64,000 nt of DNA. Source: Halalkalibacter nanhaiisediminis. GTDB taxonomy: Bacteria; Bacillota; Bacilli; Bacillales; Bacillaceae_D. A program made the position numbers and the translations under genes. Where the stretch lies: the NCBI RefSeq assembly GCF_007830185.1, contig NZ_VLKZ01000001.1, positions 124,001-188,000 on the forward strand, in the 5' to 3' direction. Each line of letters starts with the position of its first letter. Position 1 is the first letter of the stretch. Below are positions 17,172 to 26,006 of this stretch, in pieces. Below the pieces are notes generated by a model that worked only from the letters and a program-made list of their open reading frames with translations, did no database searches and was not told the origin of the DNA.

Positions 17172-18617
17172 ATGACCAATCAAGATCAAATGCTACGTGA
17201 AAAAGCCTATGAGGAAGTCAAGAAGTATAAGGACATTGTTGAATCTGATTGCTACCGTTTGAAATACCACCTAATGCCACCTGTTGGTTTATTGAATGAT
17301 CCAAATGGTTTTATTCAATTTAAAGGAACCTATCATTTGTTTTACCAATGGAATCCATTTAACACGGGACATGGTGCAAAGTTCTGGGGTCATTATTCTT
17401 CAAAAAATTTAGTTGATTGGCAGCATCATGACATTGCCCTTGCTCCAAGTGACTGGTTTGATAAAAATGGTTGTTACTCAGGAAGTGCGATTGAACACGA
17501 TGATAAGCTGTATTTATTTTATACAGGAAATGTGAAGGACGAAAACAATCAGCGTGAGACGTATCAAGTGATCGCAGAATCAAAAGATGGAGAGACATTT
17601 GAGAAGAAGGGCGTTGTTGTTGAATTACCTGAAGGCTACACGGCTCATTTTCGTGACCCGAAAGTATGGAAGCATGAAGACCATTTTTATATGATTATTG
17701 GGGCACAAAGTGAAGACTTAACGGGAAAGGCTGTTTTATTTCGCTCAACGGATCTATTTAACTGGGAGCATCTCGGTCCAATTGCTGGAGCGCACCTCAC
17801 ACCATTTGCTGATTTCGGCTATATGTGGGAATGCCCTGACTTAATTGAGCTTGATGGGCAGGATGTGTTAATCTTTTCGCCACAAGGACTTGAACCAGAA
17901 GGCATCCACTATCAAAATCTCTATCAAGCAGGCTATGTGGTTGGGAAGCTTGATTATGAAAAGGCTAGATTAGAGCATGGTTCGTTTATTGAGCTCGATC
18001 GTGGTTTTGAATTCTATGCACCACAAACAACTCTTGATGAAACTGGACGTCGCATTTTAATTGGTTGGTTAGGAATGCCAGAAGAGCGCGAGGATGCTCA
18101 TCCGACAATTGAGCACAAATGGATTCATGCGATGACATTGCCACGTGAGCTAACATTAAAAGAGGGTAAGCTTTATCAAAAACCAGTAGAAGAATTAAAA
18201 ATGCTACGAAAAGAAGCTGTGTATGATGCGGATGTTGAGTTAAAGAGTGAGCCTAGAGCATTAGTGGGTGTTGAGGAAGAGGCGCTTGAGCTTTTGGTAG
18301 AAGTCAATGACTCTCGGACAAGTTCATTTGAAATTCAAATCTGTAACATTGCGACAATTTCCTATAACCCTACTGATAAGCTTTTCAAGCTTGAGAGAGT
18401 GAGCTTCGTTGACGGAAACACAATTGAGGAGCGCTTCTGTCAGCTCGATCATGTAAATGAAATACAGGTGTTTCTAGATACCTCTTCCATTGAAGTATTT
18501 ATTAATGGTGGTGAGGAAGTGTTCACAGCACGTATTTATCCTGATGAAAATGAAAAAGGAATAGTATTTACAGCTGAAGAAAAGATAATAATGAATGTAA
18601 AAGCATGGACGCTTTAA
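17172..18617 (+). CDS. sacA: Glycoside hydrolase family 32, sucrose-6-phosphate hydrolase
   Basis: 481-residue GH32 enzyme that cleaves sucrose-6-phosphate (imported by the PTS) into glucose-6-phosphate and fructose. The three catalytic motifs are present: LNDPNGF (nucleophile Asp), FRDPKVW (transition-state Asp) and ECPDL (acid/base Glu). The five-blade propeller is followed by the C-terminal beta-sandwich. No signal peptide, consistent with an intracellular SacA rather than a levanase. ATG at 17172 is chosen over 17166 because AAAAGGAG (17155-17162) is nine bases away from it. Followed after 67 bases by an SDR gene, with the sucrose transporter behind that. It is upstream of, and not controlled by, the RAT element. 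Confidence 0.92.
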   Translation: MTNQDQMLREKAYEEVKKYKDIVESDCYRLKYHLMPPVGLLNDPNGFIQFKGTYHLFYQWNPFNTGHGAKFWGHYSSKNLVDWQHHDIALAPSDWFDKNGCYSGSAIEHDDKLYLFYTGNVKDENNQRETYQVIAESKDGETFEKKGVVVELPEGYTAHFRDPKVWKHEDHFYMIIGAQSEDLTGKAVLFRSTDLFNWEHLGPIAGAHLTPFADFGYMWECPDLIELDGQDVLIFSPQGLEPEGIHYQNLYQAGYVVGKLDYEKARLEHGSFIELDRGFEFYAPQTTLDETGRRILIGWLGMPEEREDAHPTIEHKWIHAMTLPRELTLKEGKLYQKPVEELKMLRKEAVYDADVELKSEPRALVGVEEEALELLVEVNDSRTSSFEIQICNIATISYNPTDKLFKLERVSFVDGNTIEERFCQLDHVNEIQVFLDTSSIEVFINGGEEVFTARIYPDENEKGIVFTAEEKIIMNVKAWTL

Positions 18618-18684
18618 CAGTAGATGTTTCTTCAGTGAGAAGATATTTAAAAATCAGAGCAACTGTTAGGAGAAATGGAACGAG

Positions 18685-19374
18685 ATGAAACCAATAATGA
18701 TCATAACAGGTGCGGGAAGTGGGCTAGGTGCCGCGTTAGCACATATCTATATGAGTAACGGTGCGCATGTTTGCTTACTAGGAAGATCAGAGGATAAGCT
18801 TTTAAGAGCGATTGAAGGGGTCAAAGGCAGTTATTCTGTTTACGAAGTAGATGTGCGAAATTTTGATGAGGTTCATCACGTTATTTGCACAATTGAGAAA
18901 GAGCACGGAACAATTGATATGCTGATTAATAACGCAGGCGTTGGTTTTTTTGGTGAGGCTGAAGCTATTAGTCCTGAAGCGACTTCGCAAATGCTTGATA
19001 CAAATGTGAAGGGAACGATTTACATTACACAAGCCGTATTACCTCAAATGAAAAAAGAAAACAAAGGAACGATAGTCAACATTATTTCAACTGCTGGTCG
19101 TCAAGGTAAAGCAAATGAATCCGTTTATTGTGCGAGTAAATATGCCGTACGAGGCTTTACCGAGAGTTTGCAGGAAGAGTTGAAGGAAACGTCCATTCGC
19201 ATTTCAGGTATTTATATGGGTGGGATGGATACGCCGTTTTGGGATAATAGTTTCGGCCAAGAACAACGGGCAAAAATGATGCGTCCACATGATGTGGCAG
19301 AGATTATTTATGCGAACCTTGAAGAGAGGCCGCAATTGTCTGTAGAAGAAGTGCTAATTAAAAATAAAAAATAA
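18685..19374 (+). CDS. SDR-family NAD(P)-dependent oxidoreductase
   Basis: 229-residue classical short-chain dehydrogenase: TGAGSGLGAAL cofactor loop, NNAGVG, catalytic Ser in NIISTAG and the YCASK active-site Tyr-Lys pair. The substrate cannot be predicted. It sits between sacA and sacP, and the short gap after sacA suggests co-transcription, yet no role in sucrose use is known for such proteins. ATG at 18685 follows TTAGGAGAAATGG. Confidence 0.88.
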   Translation: MKPIMIITGAGSGLGAALAHIYMSNGAHVCLLGRSEDKLLRAIEGVKGSYSVYEVDVRNFDEVHHVICTIEKEHGTIDMLINNAGVGFFGEAEAISPEATSQMLDTNVKGTIYITQAVLPQMKKENKGTIVNIISTAGRQGKANESVYCASKYAVRGFTESLQEELKETSIRISGIYMGGMDTPFWDNSFGQEQRAKMMRPHDVAEIIYANLEERPQLSVEEVLIKNKK

Positions 19375-19379
19375 ATGAA

Positions 19380-19408
19380 TTGACGAAGAATGTCGAAATT
19401 GTTACAAT
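19380..19408 (+). promoter_or_regulatory. sacP promoter
   Basis: TTGACG (19380-19385), 17-base spacer, TACAAT (19403-19408): a strong SigA promoter. The -10 element overlaps the start of the cre site. Confidence 0.88.
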
Positions 19409-19421
19409 GTAAGCGAAAACA
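19407..19421. promoter_or_regulatory. cre site (CcpA) at the sacP transcription start
   Basis: ATGTAAGCGAAAACA matches WTGNAANCGNWNNCW at every position. Overlapping the end of the -10 and the start point, it should mediate catabolite repression by CcpA. The identical 15-mer occurs upstream of pta (32329). Confidence 0.8.
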
Positions 19422-19430
19422 TCATATGTG

Positions 19431-19523
19431 GGATTGTGACTGGTTATGCAGGCAAGACCTAAAATGGAGCAACGGGAGAAGTGTGTATATACGCGGATAC
19501 TGGGCCATTTTAGGTCTTTTTTT
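19431..19523 (+). promoter_or_regulatory. RAT antiterminator and overlapping terminator (SacT/SacY type) of sacP
   Basis: GGATTGTGACTGGTTATGCA followed by GGCAAGACC (19431-19459) is a typical ribonucleic antiterminator recognised by BglG-family proteins. Its 3' half overlaps the 5' arm of a terminator: AAGACCTAAAATGG (19454-19467) pairs with CCATTTTAGGTCTT (19505-19518), followed by T8. Binding of an active SacT-like protein would stabilise the RAT and prevent termination. No antiterminator gene lies in the window. A second stem (GTCTCGAAACAG ... GTTTCAGAGAC, about 19528-19570) follows without a T-run. Confidence 0.88.
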
Positions 19524-19636
19524 CTTGGTCTCGAAACAGAACGGTAATGTTTCTGTTCGTTTCAGAGACTAGATAACCTTTTTCAACTTCTGCAAATGCT
19601 AATAAATAGCTTTAAAAAGAAAAAGGAGGAACACTA

Positions 19637-21037
19637 ATGGATACAAAAAAAGCTGCAAGTGAACTTGTTGAGCTTCTTGGTGGGAAAGAGAACGTTGTTA
19701 GTGCAACGCATTGTGCAACTCGTCTGCGTATTGTTTTACAAGATGATGATAAGCCAGATAAACAAGCGATTGAGGAAATTGAAGGGGTTAAAGGTGTCTT
19801 TTCTGCCTCAGGTCAGTTTCAAGTTATTTTCGGAACAGGTCTTGTGAACAAAGTGTATGCTGATTTTGCTGAAATCACTGGAGTAGGAGCGAAGGATTCG
19901 GACGAGGGTGAAAAGCGAGTCGATCATAATGAAGCGATGAAGAAAAAAATGAATCCGCTTGCTCGAATCGCGAGAACACTGTCCAATATTTTCGTACCTA
20001 TTATTCCTGCGATTGTAGCAAGTGGTTTATTAATGGGTCTTCTCGGAATGATGAGAGCATTTGAATGGGTAGCGCCTGATAGTCCATGGATTTTATTCTT
20101 GGATATGTTCTCAAGTGCAGCGTTTATCATTTTACCGATTTTAATTGGTTTTAGTGCCGCTAAAGAATTCGGTGCTAATCCTTATTTAGGAGCTGTTCTC
20201 GGTGGAATTATGACGCACCCAGCCTTATTGAACCCTTGGACGCTCGCTAATGCAGAGCCAGAAACGATTCAGTTTCTTGGAATGAATGTTGATTTACTTG
20301 GCTATCAAGGAACGGTTATTCCGATTCTTCTTGTTGTCTACTTAATGAGTAAAATTGAGCGTGGCATTCGTAAAGTTGTTCCAAATGCCATCGATTTACT
20401 TGTAACGCCATTTTTAACGATTATGCTAACAGGATTCATTGCGATGCTATTTATAGGTCCTCTTGGCACATGGTTAGGTAATGGGTTGACTTGGAGTCTT
20501 GATTTTATTTATAACACAGCTGGTCCTTTTGCTGGATTAATCTTCGGTGGGCTTTACTCAACGATTGTTATTACGGGTGTGCACCATAGCTTCCATGCGA
20601 TTGAAGCAGCGCTTATTGCAGATTTAGGGGTCAACTTCTTACTCCCAATTTGGGCAATGGCAAACGTCGCTCAAGGTGGTGCAGGGCTTGCTGTCTTTTT
20701 CTTAACGAAGAACCCTAAGGTAAAAGAAATTGCGATTCCAGCCTCATTCTCAGCTTTCCTTGGTATTACAGAGCCAGTTATTTTCGGTGTGAATTTACGC
20801 TTCATGCGCCCGTTTGTTGGTGCAGCAATTGGGGGGGCTCTTGGTGGGGCATATGTCGTATTTACAAATGTCGTCACAAATGCATATGGTTTAACAGGGA
20901 TTCCGATGTTCGCTATTGCAGCACCATTTGGAACCGCAAATATTATGAACTATTTAATCGGCTTCATTATTGCGACAGCTGGAGCATTTATTGCTACATT
21001 GATTCTCGGCTTGAAAGAAGATACAACAAAAAAATAA
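19637..21037 (+). CDS. sacP: Sucrose-specific PTS transporter subunit IIBC
   Basis: 466-residue phosphotransferase permease. The N-terminal EIIB domain carries the phosphorylated Cys in SATHCATRLRIV (about residue 26); the rest is the membrane EIIC domain with about ten helices and the conserved GVHHSFHAIEAAL segment. No EIIA domain is fused, so phosphate must come from another enzyme IIA (the glucose type in related systems). Sucrose specificity is inferred from the RAT leader and nearby sacA; a trehalose or beta-glucoside permease would look similar. ATG at 19637 follows AAAAAGGAGGAAC. Confidence 0.9.
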   Translation: MDTKKAASELVELLGGKENVVSATHCATRLRIVLQDDDKPDKQAIEEIEGVKGVFSASGQFQVIFGTGLVNKVYADFAEITGVGAKDSDEGEKRVDHNEAMKKKMNPLARIARTLSNIFVPIIPAIVASGLLMGLLGMMRAFEWVAPDSPWILFLDMFSSAAFIILPILIGFSAAKEFGANPYLGAVLGGIMTHPALLNPWTLANAEPETIQFLGMNVDLLGYQGTVIPILLVVYLMSKIERGIRKVVPNAIDLLVTPFLTIMLTGFIAMLFIGPLGTWLGNGLTWSLDFIYNTAGPFAGLIFGGLYSTIVITGVHHSFHAIEAALIADLGVNFLLPIWAMANVAQGGAGLAVFFLTKNPKVKEIAIPASFSAFLGITEPVIFGVNLRFMRPFVGAAIGGALGGAYVVFTNVVTNAYGLTGIPMFAIAAPFGTANIMNYLIGFIIATAGAFIATLILGLKEDTTKK

Positions 21038-21049
21038 CGAATAACTTTT

Positions 21050-21082
21050 ACCCGTCTTTGCTTTAAGCATAGACGGGTTTTT
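21050..21082 (+). terminator. Terminator after sacP
   Basis: Stem CCCGTCT / AGACGGG around TTGCTTTAAGCAT, then TTTTT. Confidence 0.88.
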
Positions 21083-21133
21083 CGTATATCATGTGCTACA
21101 CTAGAGAAAAGCAAGCACAGGGAGGAAGAATGA

Positions 21134-21799
21134 ATGAATATTTTAAAAAATGATTGGAATGAAGTGATCGGTGAGGAGTTTTCAAAGCCTTATTATCAGG
21201 AGCTTCGTTCGTTTTTAAAAAAAGAATACGAAAGTCACACCATTTATCCATCGATGCATGATCTATTTAATGCCCTGAACTATACACCGTTTACAAACAC
21301 AAAGGTCGTTATACTTGGTCAGGATCCTTATCATGGACCTAATCAAGCACATGGCCTTAGCTTCTCTGTTAAGCCTGGCGTCAAAGTCCCGCCATCCTTG
21401 CAAAATATGTACAAGGAGCTTCATACAGATATAGGCTGTGAGATTCCACATCACGGCTATCTTGTTCCCTGGGCAGAGCAAGGGGTTTTGCTACTTAATA
21501 CGGTTCTCACTGTTCGTAAGGGAGAGGCAGCAACGCATAAAGGAAAGGGATGGGAAATGTTTACCGATTCTGTCATTCGTGCTTTAAATGAGCGCGCGCA
21601 TCCTGTTATTTTTGTGCTATGGGGCAAGCATGCACAAGCGAAGCAAGAATTGATTACAAATGAAAGACATCCTATTATTACAGCGGCACATCCAAGCCCT
21701 TTTTCTGCTCATAGAGGCTTTTTTGGTACGCGTCCATTTTCAAAAATCAATCAGCTCCTTGAAGAAATGGGTGATCAGCCGATTAATTGGCAATTGTAA
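21134..21799 (+). CDS. ung: Uracil-DNA glycosylase
   Basis: 221-residue family 1 UDG, which removes uracil from DNA to start base excision repair. The water-activating loop [13 protein letters not shown] (Asp nucleophile activator), the uracil-specificity segment and the DNA-intercalating loop [13 protein letters not shown] with the catalytic His are intact. The length is typical. ATG at 21134 follows GGGAGGAAG. Located near sacP as in B. subtilis. Confidence 0.96.
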   Translation: MNILKNDWNEVIGEEFSKPYYQELRSFLKKEYESHTIYPSMHDLFNALNYTPFTNTKVVILGQDPYHGPNQAHGLSFSVKPGVKVPPSLQNMYKELHTDIGCEIPHHGYLVPWAEQGVLLLNTVLTVRKGEAATHKGKGWEMFTDSVIRALNERAHPVIFVLWGKHAQAKQELITNERHPIITAAHPSPFSAHRGFFGTRPFSKINQLLEEMGDQPINWQL

Positions 21800-21896
21800 G
21801 ATACGGGTCATTTGTGAGTTGAACCAACACTTGCTGCGGGGCTACAAATGTGTAGACCGAGATTATTTAGAAAAACTCTTCGCCATTTACGAGAAC

Positions 21897-21934
21897 TGTA
21901 AAAAAACAGCCATATCCATTGAGACATGGCTGTA
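21897..21934 (-). terminator. Minus-strand terminator of the alpha/beta hydrolase gene
   Basis: Stem ACAGCCAT (21906-21913) / ATGGCTGT (21926-21933) preceded on the plus strand by A6, which reads as a T-run on the minus strand. Confidence 0.82.
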
Positions 21935-21955
21935 AACAGTTTAAGTCTTCGAAAT

Positions 21956-22723
21956 TTATTTTACTTCGCTTGTAATAACATCATGTTCAATCCACTCTTC
22001 CAACGTGGTATTAAAAAGTTTAGGATTTGCTAAAGAAAAACCATGACCAATTCTAGGAATGATAAGACCTTTACAGTTAGGATTACTTTCAATAATTTCT
22101 TTCATTGAGTTTTTCATGATTTTTCTCTCTTTCTCTCCTACGGTAACTAATATTTTGCTACTAGAGTTCTCGAAACTATGAGGTATTTTAAATGACATGT
22201 TTTCATTCATAATCCTTACGAAAGCATCCTTGTTTATTTGATAACTCTCTTCAAAATAAGTGTCTTGGTAATCTCTATTTATGTACATTGATTTTGCTTG
22301 AATTTTGGAAAATGCTTTATATCTTACAAGTGGAAAAGTAAACATCATTGATTTGATTAGTGCATTAGCGAAAGGAACTGGTTTAACTAAAGCGCTGTTA
22401 ATCATAGCGAAATCAATCAAGTTGGGCTTCTTACTGAGCATTGCAATCAAAACTTGAGCACCTAACGAGAAACCTATTGCTATAACGCGTTTACCTTTTC
22501 CTTTCTCTTCAATTAGTTCATTGATTTTATCAGCAGCATCATTTATCGTAAATTGCACTCCGTTTTTACTTCTTCCGTGTTCAGGCATGTCGGGAACTAA
22601 GCAGTGGAACTTTGAACTAAAGTATTCAACTTGCTTATTCCACATCCAACTACTTACTCCGCCGCCATGGATAAAGACCATCAGTGCAGGGTTTCCATCT
22701 CCAAATTCTTTATAATGCATCAT
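21956..22723 (-). CDS. Alpha/beta hydrolase
   Basis: 255-residue alpha/beta-hydrolase fold protein: oxyanion region FIHGGGVSSWMW, nucleophile elbow IGFSLGAQ (Ser), a C-terminal RIGHGFSLA (His). Substrate unknown. The Met at 22723 (MMHYKEF) is chosen because GGAGGTG is immediately upstream, rather than 22741. The gene appears richer in A and T than its neighbours and interrupts the ung-to-ywdI order known from B. subtilis, so it may be an insertion; this is an impression, not a measurement. Confidence 0.85.
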   Translation of the reverse strand: MMHYKEFGDGNPALMVFIHGGGVSSWMWNKQVEYFSSKFHCLVPDMPEHGRSKNGVQFTINDAADKINELIEEKGKGKRVIAIGFSLGAQVLIAMLSKKPNLIDFAMINSALVKPVPFANALIKSMMFTFPLVRYKAFSKIQAKSMYINRDYQDTYFEESYQINKDAFVRIMNENMSFKIPHSFENSSSKILVTVGEKERKIMKNSMKEIIESNPNCKGLIIPRIGHGFSLANPKLFNTTLEEWIEHDVITSEVK

Positions 22724-22849
22724 ATTCACCTCCATATTCATCGTTCTATTACTTTAATCATACAACAAAAAATAAACTATTCCCTTTTTTTAGATAAAGC
22801 AACAATGTTTGCGAACAGCCTTTCATAATAACAAACGAATGAAATACTA

Positions 22850-22866
22850 TGTCAGCAAACCTGACA
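22850..22866. promoter_or_regulatory. TnrA box of the amtB operon
   Basis: TGTCAGCAAACCTGACA fits TGTNAN7TNACA, with perfect TGTCAG/CTGACA arms. Its centre is 49 bases upstream of the inferred start (TATAAT at 22895-22900), the standard activating position of TnrA at nrgAB-like promoters. Confidence 0.85.
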
Positions 22867-22872
22867 AGATTA

Positions 22873-22900
22873 TAGATTCAGAAAATTAAAAACGTATAAT
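22873..22900 (+). promoter_or_regulatory. amtB promoter with CodY-like motif
   Basis: Perfect TATAAT at 22895-22900 without a recognisable -35, typical of an activated promoter. TAGATTCAGAAAATT (22873-22887) matches the CodY motif AATTTTCWGAAAATT at 12 of 15 positions and covers the -35 region, so CodY repression is possible. Low confidence for CodY, moderate for the promoter. Confidence 0.5.
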
Positions 22901-22969
22901 GAGAACTAACAAAAGATGTTAGCTTCCTTAACGCTAACGTGTTCAATTATGGAGAGGAGAGGATTAGAG

Positions 22970-24232
22970 ATGAGCGAAATGATTCTGATGGATAATCTTT
23001 GGGTCATGATTTGCGCAGTCTTAGTTTTATTTATGCAAGGTGGATTTATTCTTTTAGAGGCAGGTTCGACTCGTATGAAAAACGCGGGTCATATTGCAGG
23101 AAAAACGATTTTCACAGTTGGGATTGCATCACTTGTTTTCTGGGCAGTAGGATGGGGATTTGCTTACGGTGAAGGAAATGCATTTATCGGTTTATCTGAT
23201 TTCTTTTTTGGGGATTATTCAACAAATGAAGAAGGATTAGTTCCTGCAGTTGACTTCTTCTTCCAAGTTATGTTTGCTGCAATTGCATTAACAATTGCTT
23301 TCGGTGGATTTGCTGAGCGTGCGAAATTATCCGTATACCTTATCTTTGCGGTCTTATTCTCGGCATTTGTTTATCCAATTGTTGCACACTGGATTTGGGG
23401 CGGTGGTTGGATTAGTGAGCTTGGAAAACAAGATTTCGCTGGTTCAACAGTTGTTCACTTAACAGGGGCTATGGCAGCGTTAGCAGCTACCATTTTACTT
23501 AAGCCACGTCTTGGAAAATACAATAAAGATGGTTCTGCAAACGACTTAGCTGGTCATAACCAAGTGTACACAGCTTTAGGTGTTCTCATTCTTTGGGTAG
23601 GTTGGTTTGGTTTTAATGCAGGTAGTACTTTTGGTGTAGGAGATGCATTCTTTGGATATGTAGCATTAAATACGCAGTTGGCAGCAGCGGCTGGTGCAGT
23701 GGGAGCATTGCTTATTGCTTGGGCAGTATCAGGAAAATCAGATGTACCAACAATGTTAAATGGAGCGCTTGCAGGTCTTGTTGCGATCACAGCATCTTGT
23801 GCGTTCGTTGCTCCTTGGGCAGCGGCTGTGATTGGTGTGATCGGTGGTCTAATCGTATTCTTTAGTATGAAATTCTTTGAGAAAGCACGAATTGATGATC
23901 CAATTTTCGCTTTATCTGTTCACGGTATCGCTGGGGTTTGGGGAACAGTTTCAACTGGTTTCTTTGCAACACCTGAACTTGCGGCAATGAACGGTGGAGC
24001 AGCTGGTCTTTTCTACGGTGGTGGATTTGGACAGCTTGGCGTACAAATTTTAAGTGTTGTGGCAAGTGGTGCATTTGCTTTTATCGCTTCTTATATTTTA
24101 CTTCTAATCACAAAAGCGATTGTTGGTAGCTTACGTGTATCTGAAGAAGAGGAAATTGTTGGTCTTGACCTTAGTGAGCATGGTAGCTACGGTTACCCTG
24201 AAAGCATGCCTCAAGAAAAGATAGGCTCATAA
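22970..24232 (+). CDS. amtB: Ammonium transporter Amt
   Basis: 420-residue Amt/Mep/Rh channel with eleven predicted membrane helices. The twin pore histidines occur in YPIVAHWIWGGGW and FALSVHGIAGVWGT. Other signatures: GGFILLEAGSTRMKNAGHIAGK and AERAKLS. Conducts ammonium at low external nitrogen. The longest frame begins at 22916, but the ATG at 22970 (MSEMILMDN) follows GGAGAGGAGAGGA with six bases spacing and gives a normal N-terminus. Controlled by a TnrA box at -49. Unusually, no glnK (PII) gene follows; instead a GlnD-like nucleotidyltransferase gene starts one base after the stop codon. Confidence 0.95.
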   Translation: MSEMILMDNLWVMICAVLVLFMQGGFILLEAGSTRMKNAGHIAGKTIFTVGIASLVFWAVGWGFAYGEGNAFIGLSDFFFGDYSTNEEGLVPAVDFFFQVMFAAIALTIAFGGFAERAKLSVYLIFAVLFSAFVYPIVAHWIWGGGWISELGKQDFAGSTVVHLTGAMAALAATILLKPRLGKYNKDGSANDLAGHNQVYTALGVLILWVGWFGFNAGSTFGVGDAFFGYVALNTQLAAAAGAVGALLIAWAVSGKSDVPTMLNGALAGLVAITASCAFVAPWAAAVIGVIGGLIVFFSMKFFEKARIDDPIFALSVHGIAGVWGTVSTGFFATPELAAMNGGAAGLFYGGGFGQLGVQILSVVASGAFAFIASYILLLITKAIVGSLRVSEEEEIVGLDLSEHGSYGYPESMPQEKIGS

Positions 24233-24233
24233 G

Positions 24234-25250
24234 ATGACTTGGGCGAAGGATTCTATTTATCACGATGAAAGTTGGGATGAACGTTATCAACGCTTATATG
24301 ATGAACGTCTCCAGATCGTTCATCAAAAAGAGCATACTTCGTCCTCCCTTCAAGATAGTCATGATCATATTATTTATCAAGCGGTATGTCTCGCTCTTAA
24401 AAAGACAGAAAGTGAGTGGGGCAGTCCGCCTGCTCACTTTGCTTTCTTTCTAATGGGTAGTGGTGGCAGGCTTGAACAGTCTTTTTGGAGTGACCAGGAT
24501 CATGGAATTGTGTTCGATAGTCGAAACGAGGAGGATGGGGAATATTTCCTCCATTTAGGTAGTCAAATTGTTTATGCCCTTGAGCATGTAGGATATGAAC
24601 GATGTGAAGGGAAGGTCATGGCATCAAGCCCGCGCTGGTGTCGTTCATTTGCAAGCTGGGAAAAGCAGATTCGTAACTGGTTACGCGAGGATAAGTGGGA
24701 AACGTTGCGACATACATTAACGTTTGTTGATGCTCGTTCTCTATACGGGGAGCAAACACTTGTCGATCGCTTGAAGAAAGTTCTATTTGAAGAAGTTCAA
24801 AGAGATCCACGCTTGCTGGAACGTTTGACAGAAAATACAGGTAGACTAAAAAAAGGAATTGGTATTTTTAATCAGCTATTAGTAGAAACAAAAGGACGAC
24901 ATAGCGGAAAGTTTGATGTAAAGCAAGTCGCTCTTTTTCCATATGTAAATGGACTAAGATTGCTTGCGATAGAACAGCAAATTTTAGCCTCTTCAACCAT
25001 AGAGCGGTATGAAAAGCTACCTTCTTCCCTCAATCACATCAAGAAAACAAAGGAGTCTTTTGTTCAATTACTGGAACAAAGAATCATTTGGCACAAAGAA
25101 ACGAAGCACTATGAGGATATCCACCATCTTAGTGTGAAAGAATTATCTCAAGATGAGAGAAAGCAATTAAAGAATTGGGTTAAAGAAGGTCATCAACTGT
25201 ACCAAGATATAGAGAGGCTGTACAAAAAGGGTGAGTCAAAATGGTCATGA
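24234..25250 (+). CDS. DUF294 (GlnD-like) nucleotidyltransferase domain protein
   Basis: 338 residues. The N-terminal half carries the nucleotidyltransferase signature MGSGGRLEQSFWSDQDHGIVF: Gly-Ser plus the SDQD acidic pair, as in the uridylyltransferase GlnD. The C-terminal helical half matches DUF294_C (VDARSLYGE ... GIFNQLLVETKGRHSGKFDVKQVALFP). Relatives usually have CBS domains in front; none here. The activity is unknown: nucleotidylation of a protein partner is inferred from the fold. The start is one base after the amtB stop and overlaps the exonuclease gene by ten bases at its end, so it is clearly in the operon. DUF294 proteins are known to neighbour exonucleases and transporters. 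Confidence 0.8.
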   Translation: MTWAKDSIYHDESWDERYQRLYDERLQIVHQKEHTSSSLQDSHDHIIYQAVCLALKKTESEWGSPPAHFAFFLMGSGGRLEQSFWSDQDHGIVFDSRNEEDGEYFLHLGSQIVYALEHVGYERCEGKVMASSPRWCRSFASWEKQIRNWLREDKWETLRHTLTFVDARSLYGEQTLVDRLKKVLFEEVQRDPRLLERLTENTGRLKKGIGIFNQLLVETKGRHSGKFDVKQVALFPYVNGLRLLAIEQQILASSTIERYEKLPSSLNHIKKTKESFVQLLEQRIIWHKETKHYEDIHHLSVKELSQDERKQLKNWVKEGHQLYQDIERLYKKGESKWS

Positions 25251-25978
25251 ATTCAATGGTGCAGTTGATGAAACAGCTTTCGGGGAAATTAAGTCCGAAT
25301 ATCTATACATCTCTTCAACAGCAATCGGCAGCAGAAAGGCTGTCACATTTGCGACAAATTCAACGAGAATTAAAAAAAGAAGATGTTCTTGATATCGATA
25401 TTGCTGAGCTGCCTTTTGTGATTTTTGATTTGGAGACGAGCGGATTTTACCCTGATAAAGGAGACTGTATTCTTTCTATTGGCGCTGTAAAAATGAAGGG
25501 AAGCGAGATCCTAGATGAAGAGACATTTTATTCGACTGTAAAATGCGAGAAGCCACCTTCCGATGAAGTTTTGCAATTAACTGGATTGACGATGGAAGAA
25601 CTATCTATTTCACCACCATTACCTGATGTGCTCACAAGTTTCTATCAATTTATTGGGCATTCAACGCTAGTCGCTCACCATGCGAGTCATGAAAAAAGTT
25701 TCATGACTCATGCGACGTGGCAGACGCTTCGTGCAACATTTTTGCACCGCATTATCGATACTTCTTTTTTAACAAAAGTCGTTGTGCCAGAAAAGAAGCT
25801 TGTGACGTTGGATGAATGCTGTCGGCACTTTGATATCCCTGTGCAATCGCGTCATCATGCCAAAGAAGACGCTCTGATGACAGCCAAACTTTGGCGAGAA
25901 AATATTTATTTAGCGAAAGAAGCAGGCTTTCATACGTTACGTGATGTCTACACTTTCTTAGCAAAAGGTCGAATTTGA
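25241..25978 (+). CDS. DEDDh 3'-5' exonuclease (DnaQ-like)
   Basis: 245 residues. After an N-terminal helical segment of about 55 residues, the RNase T/DnaQ fold carries all catalytic motifs: Exo I FDLETSGF, Exo II LVAHHASHEKSF, Exo III HHAKEDALM (His and Asp). It is too short and lacks the extra domains of PolC. It could trim DNA, RNA or small nucleic acids; the substrate is unknown. It overlaps the DUF294 gene by ten bases and precedes the GlnR-like gene by 28, consistent with one transcript. The DUF294-exonuclease pairing recurs in other bacteria, usually beside solute symporters rather than amtB. Confidence 0.85.
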   Translation: MVMNSMVQLMKQLSGKLSPNIYTSLQQQSAAERLSHLRQIQRELKKEDVLDIDIAELPFVIFDLETSGFYPDKGDCILSIGAVKMKGSEILDEETFYSTVKCEKPPSDEVLQLTGLTMEELSISPPLPDVLTSFYQFIGHSTLVAHHASHEKSFMTHATWQTLRATFLHRIIDTSFLTKVVVPEKKLVTLDECCRHFDIPVQSRHHAKEDALMTAKLWRENIYLAKEAGFHTLRDVYTFLAKGRI

Positions 25979-26006
25979 TCATTTAAACGGAGGAGGAGGG
26001 AAGGGA

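Noticed and set aside
21660-21935. Open frame overlapping the end of ung whose last part (ELNQHLLRGYKCVDRDYLEKL) looks protein-like
   Set aside because: No start with a ribosome site outside ung, and no family recognised; the tail may be a gene remnant but this is too weak to annotate.
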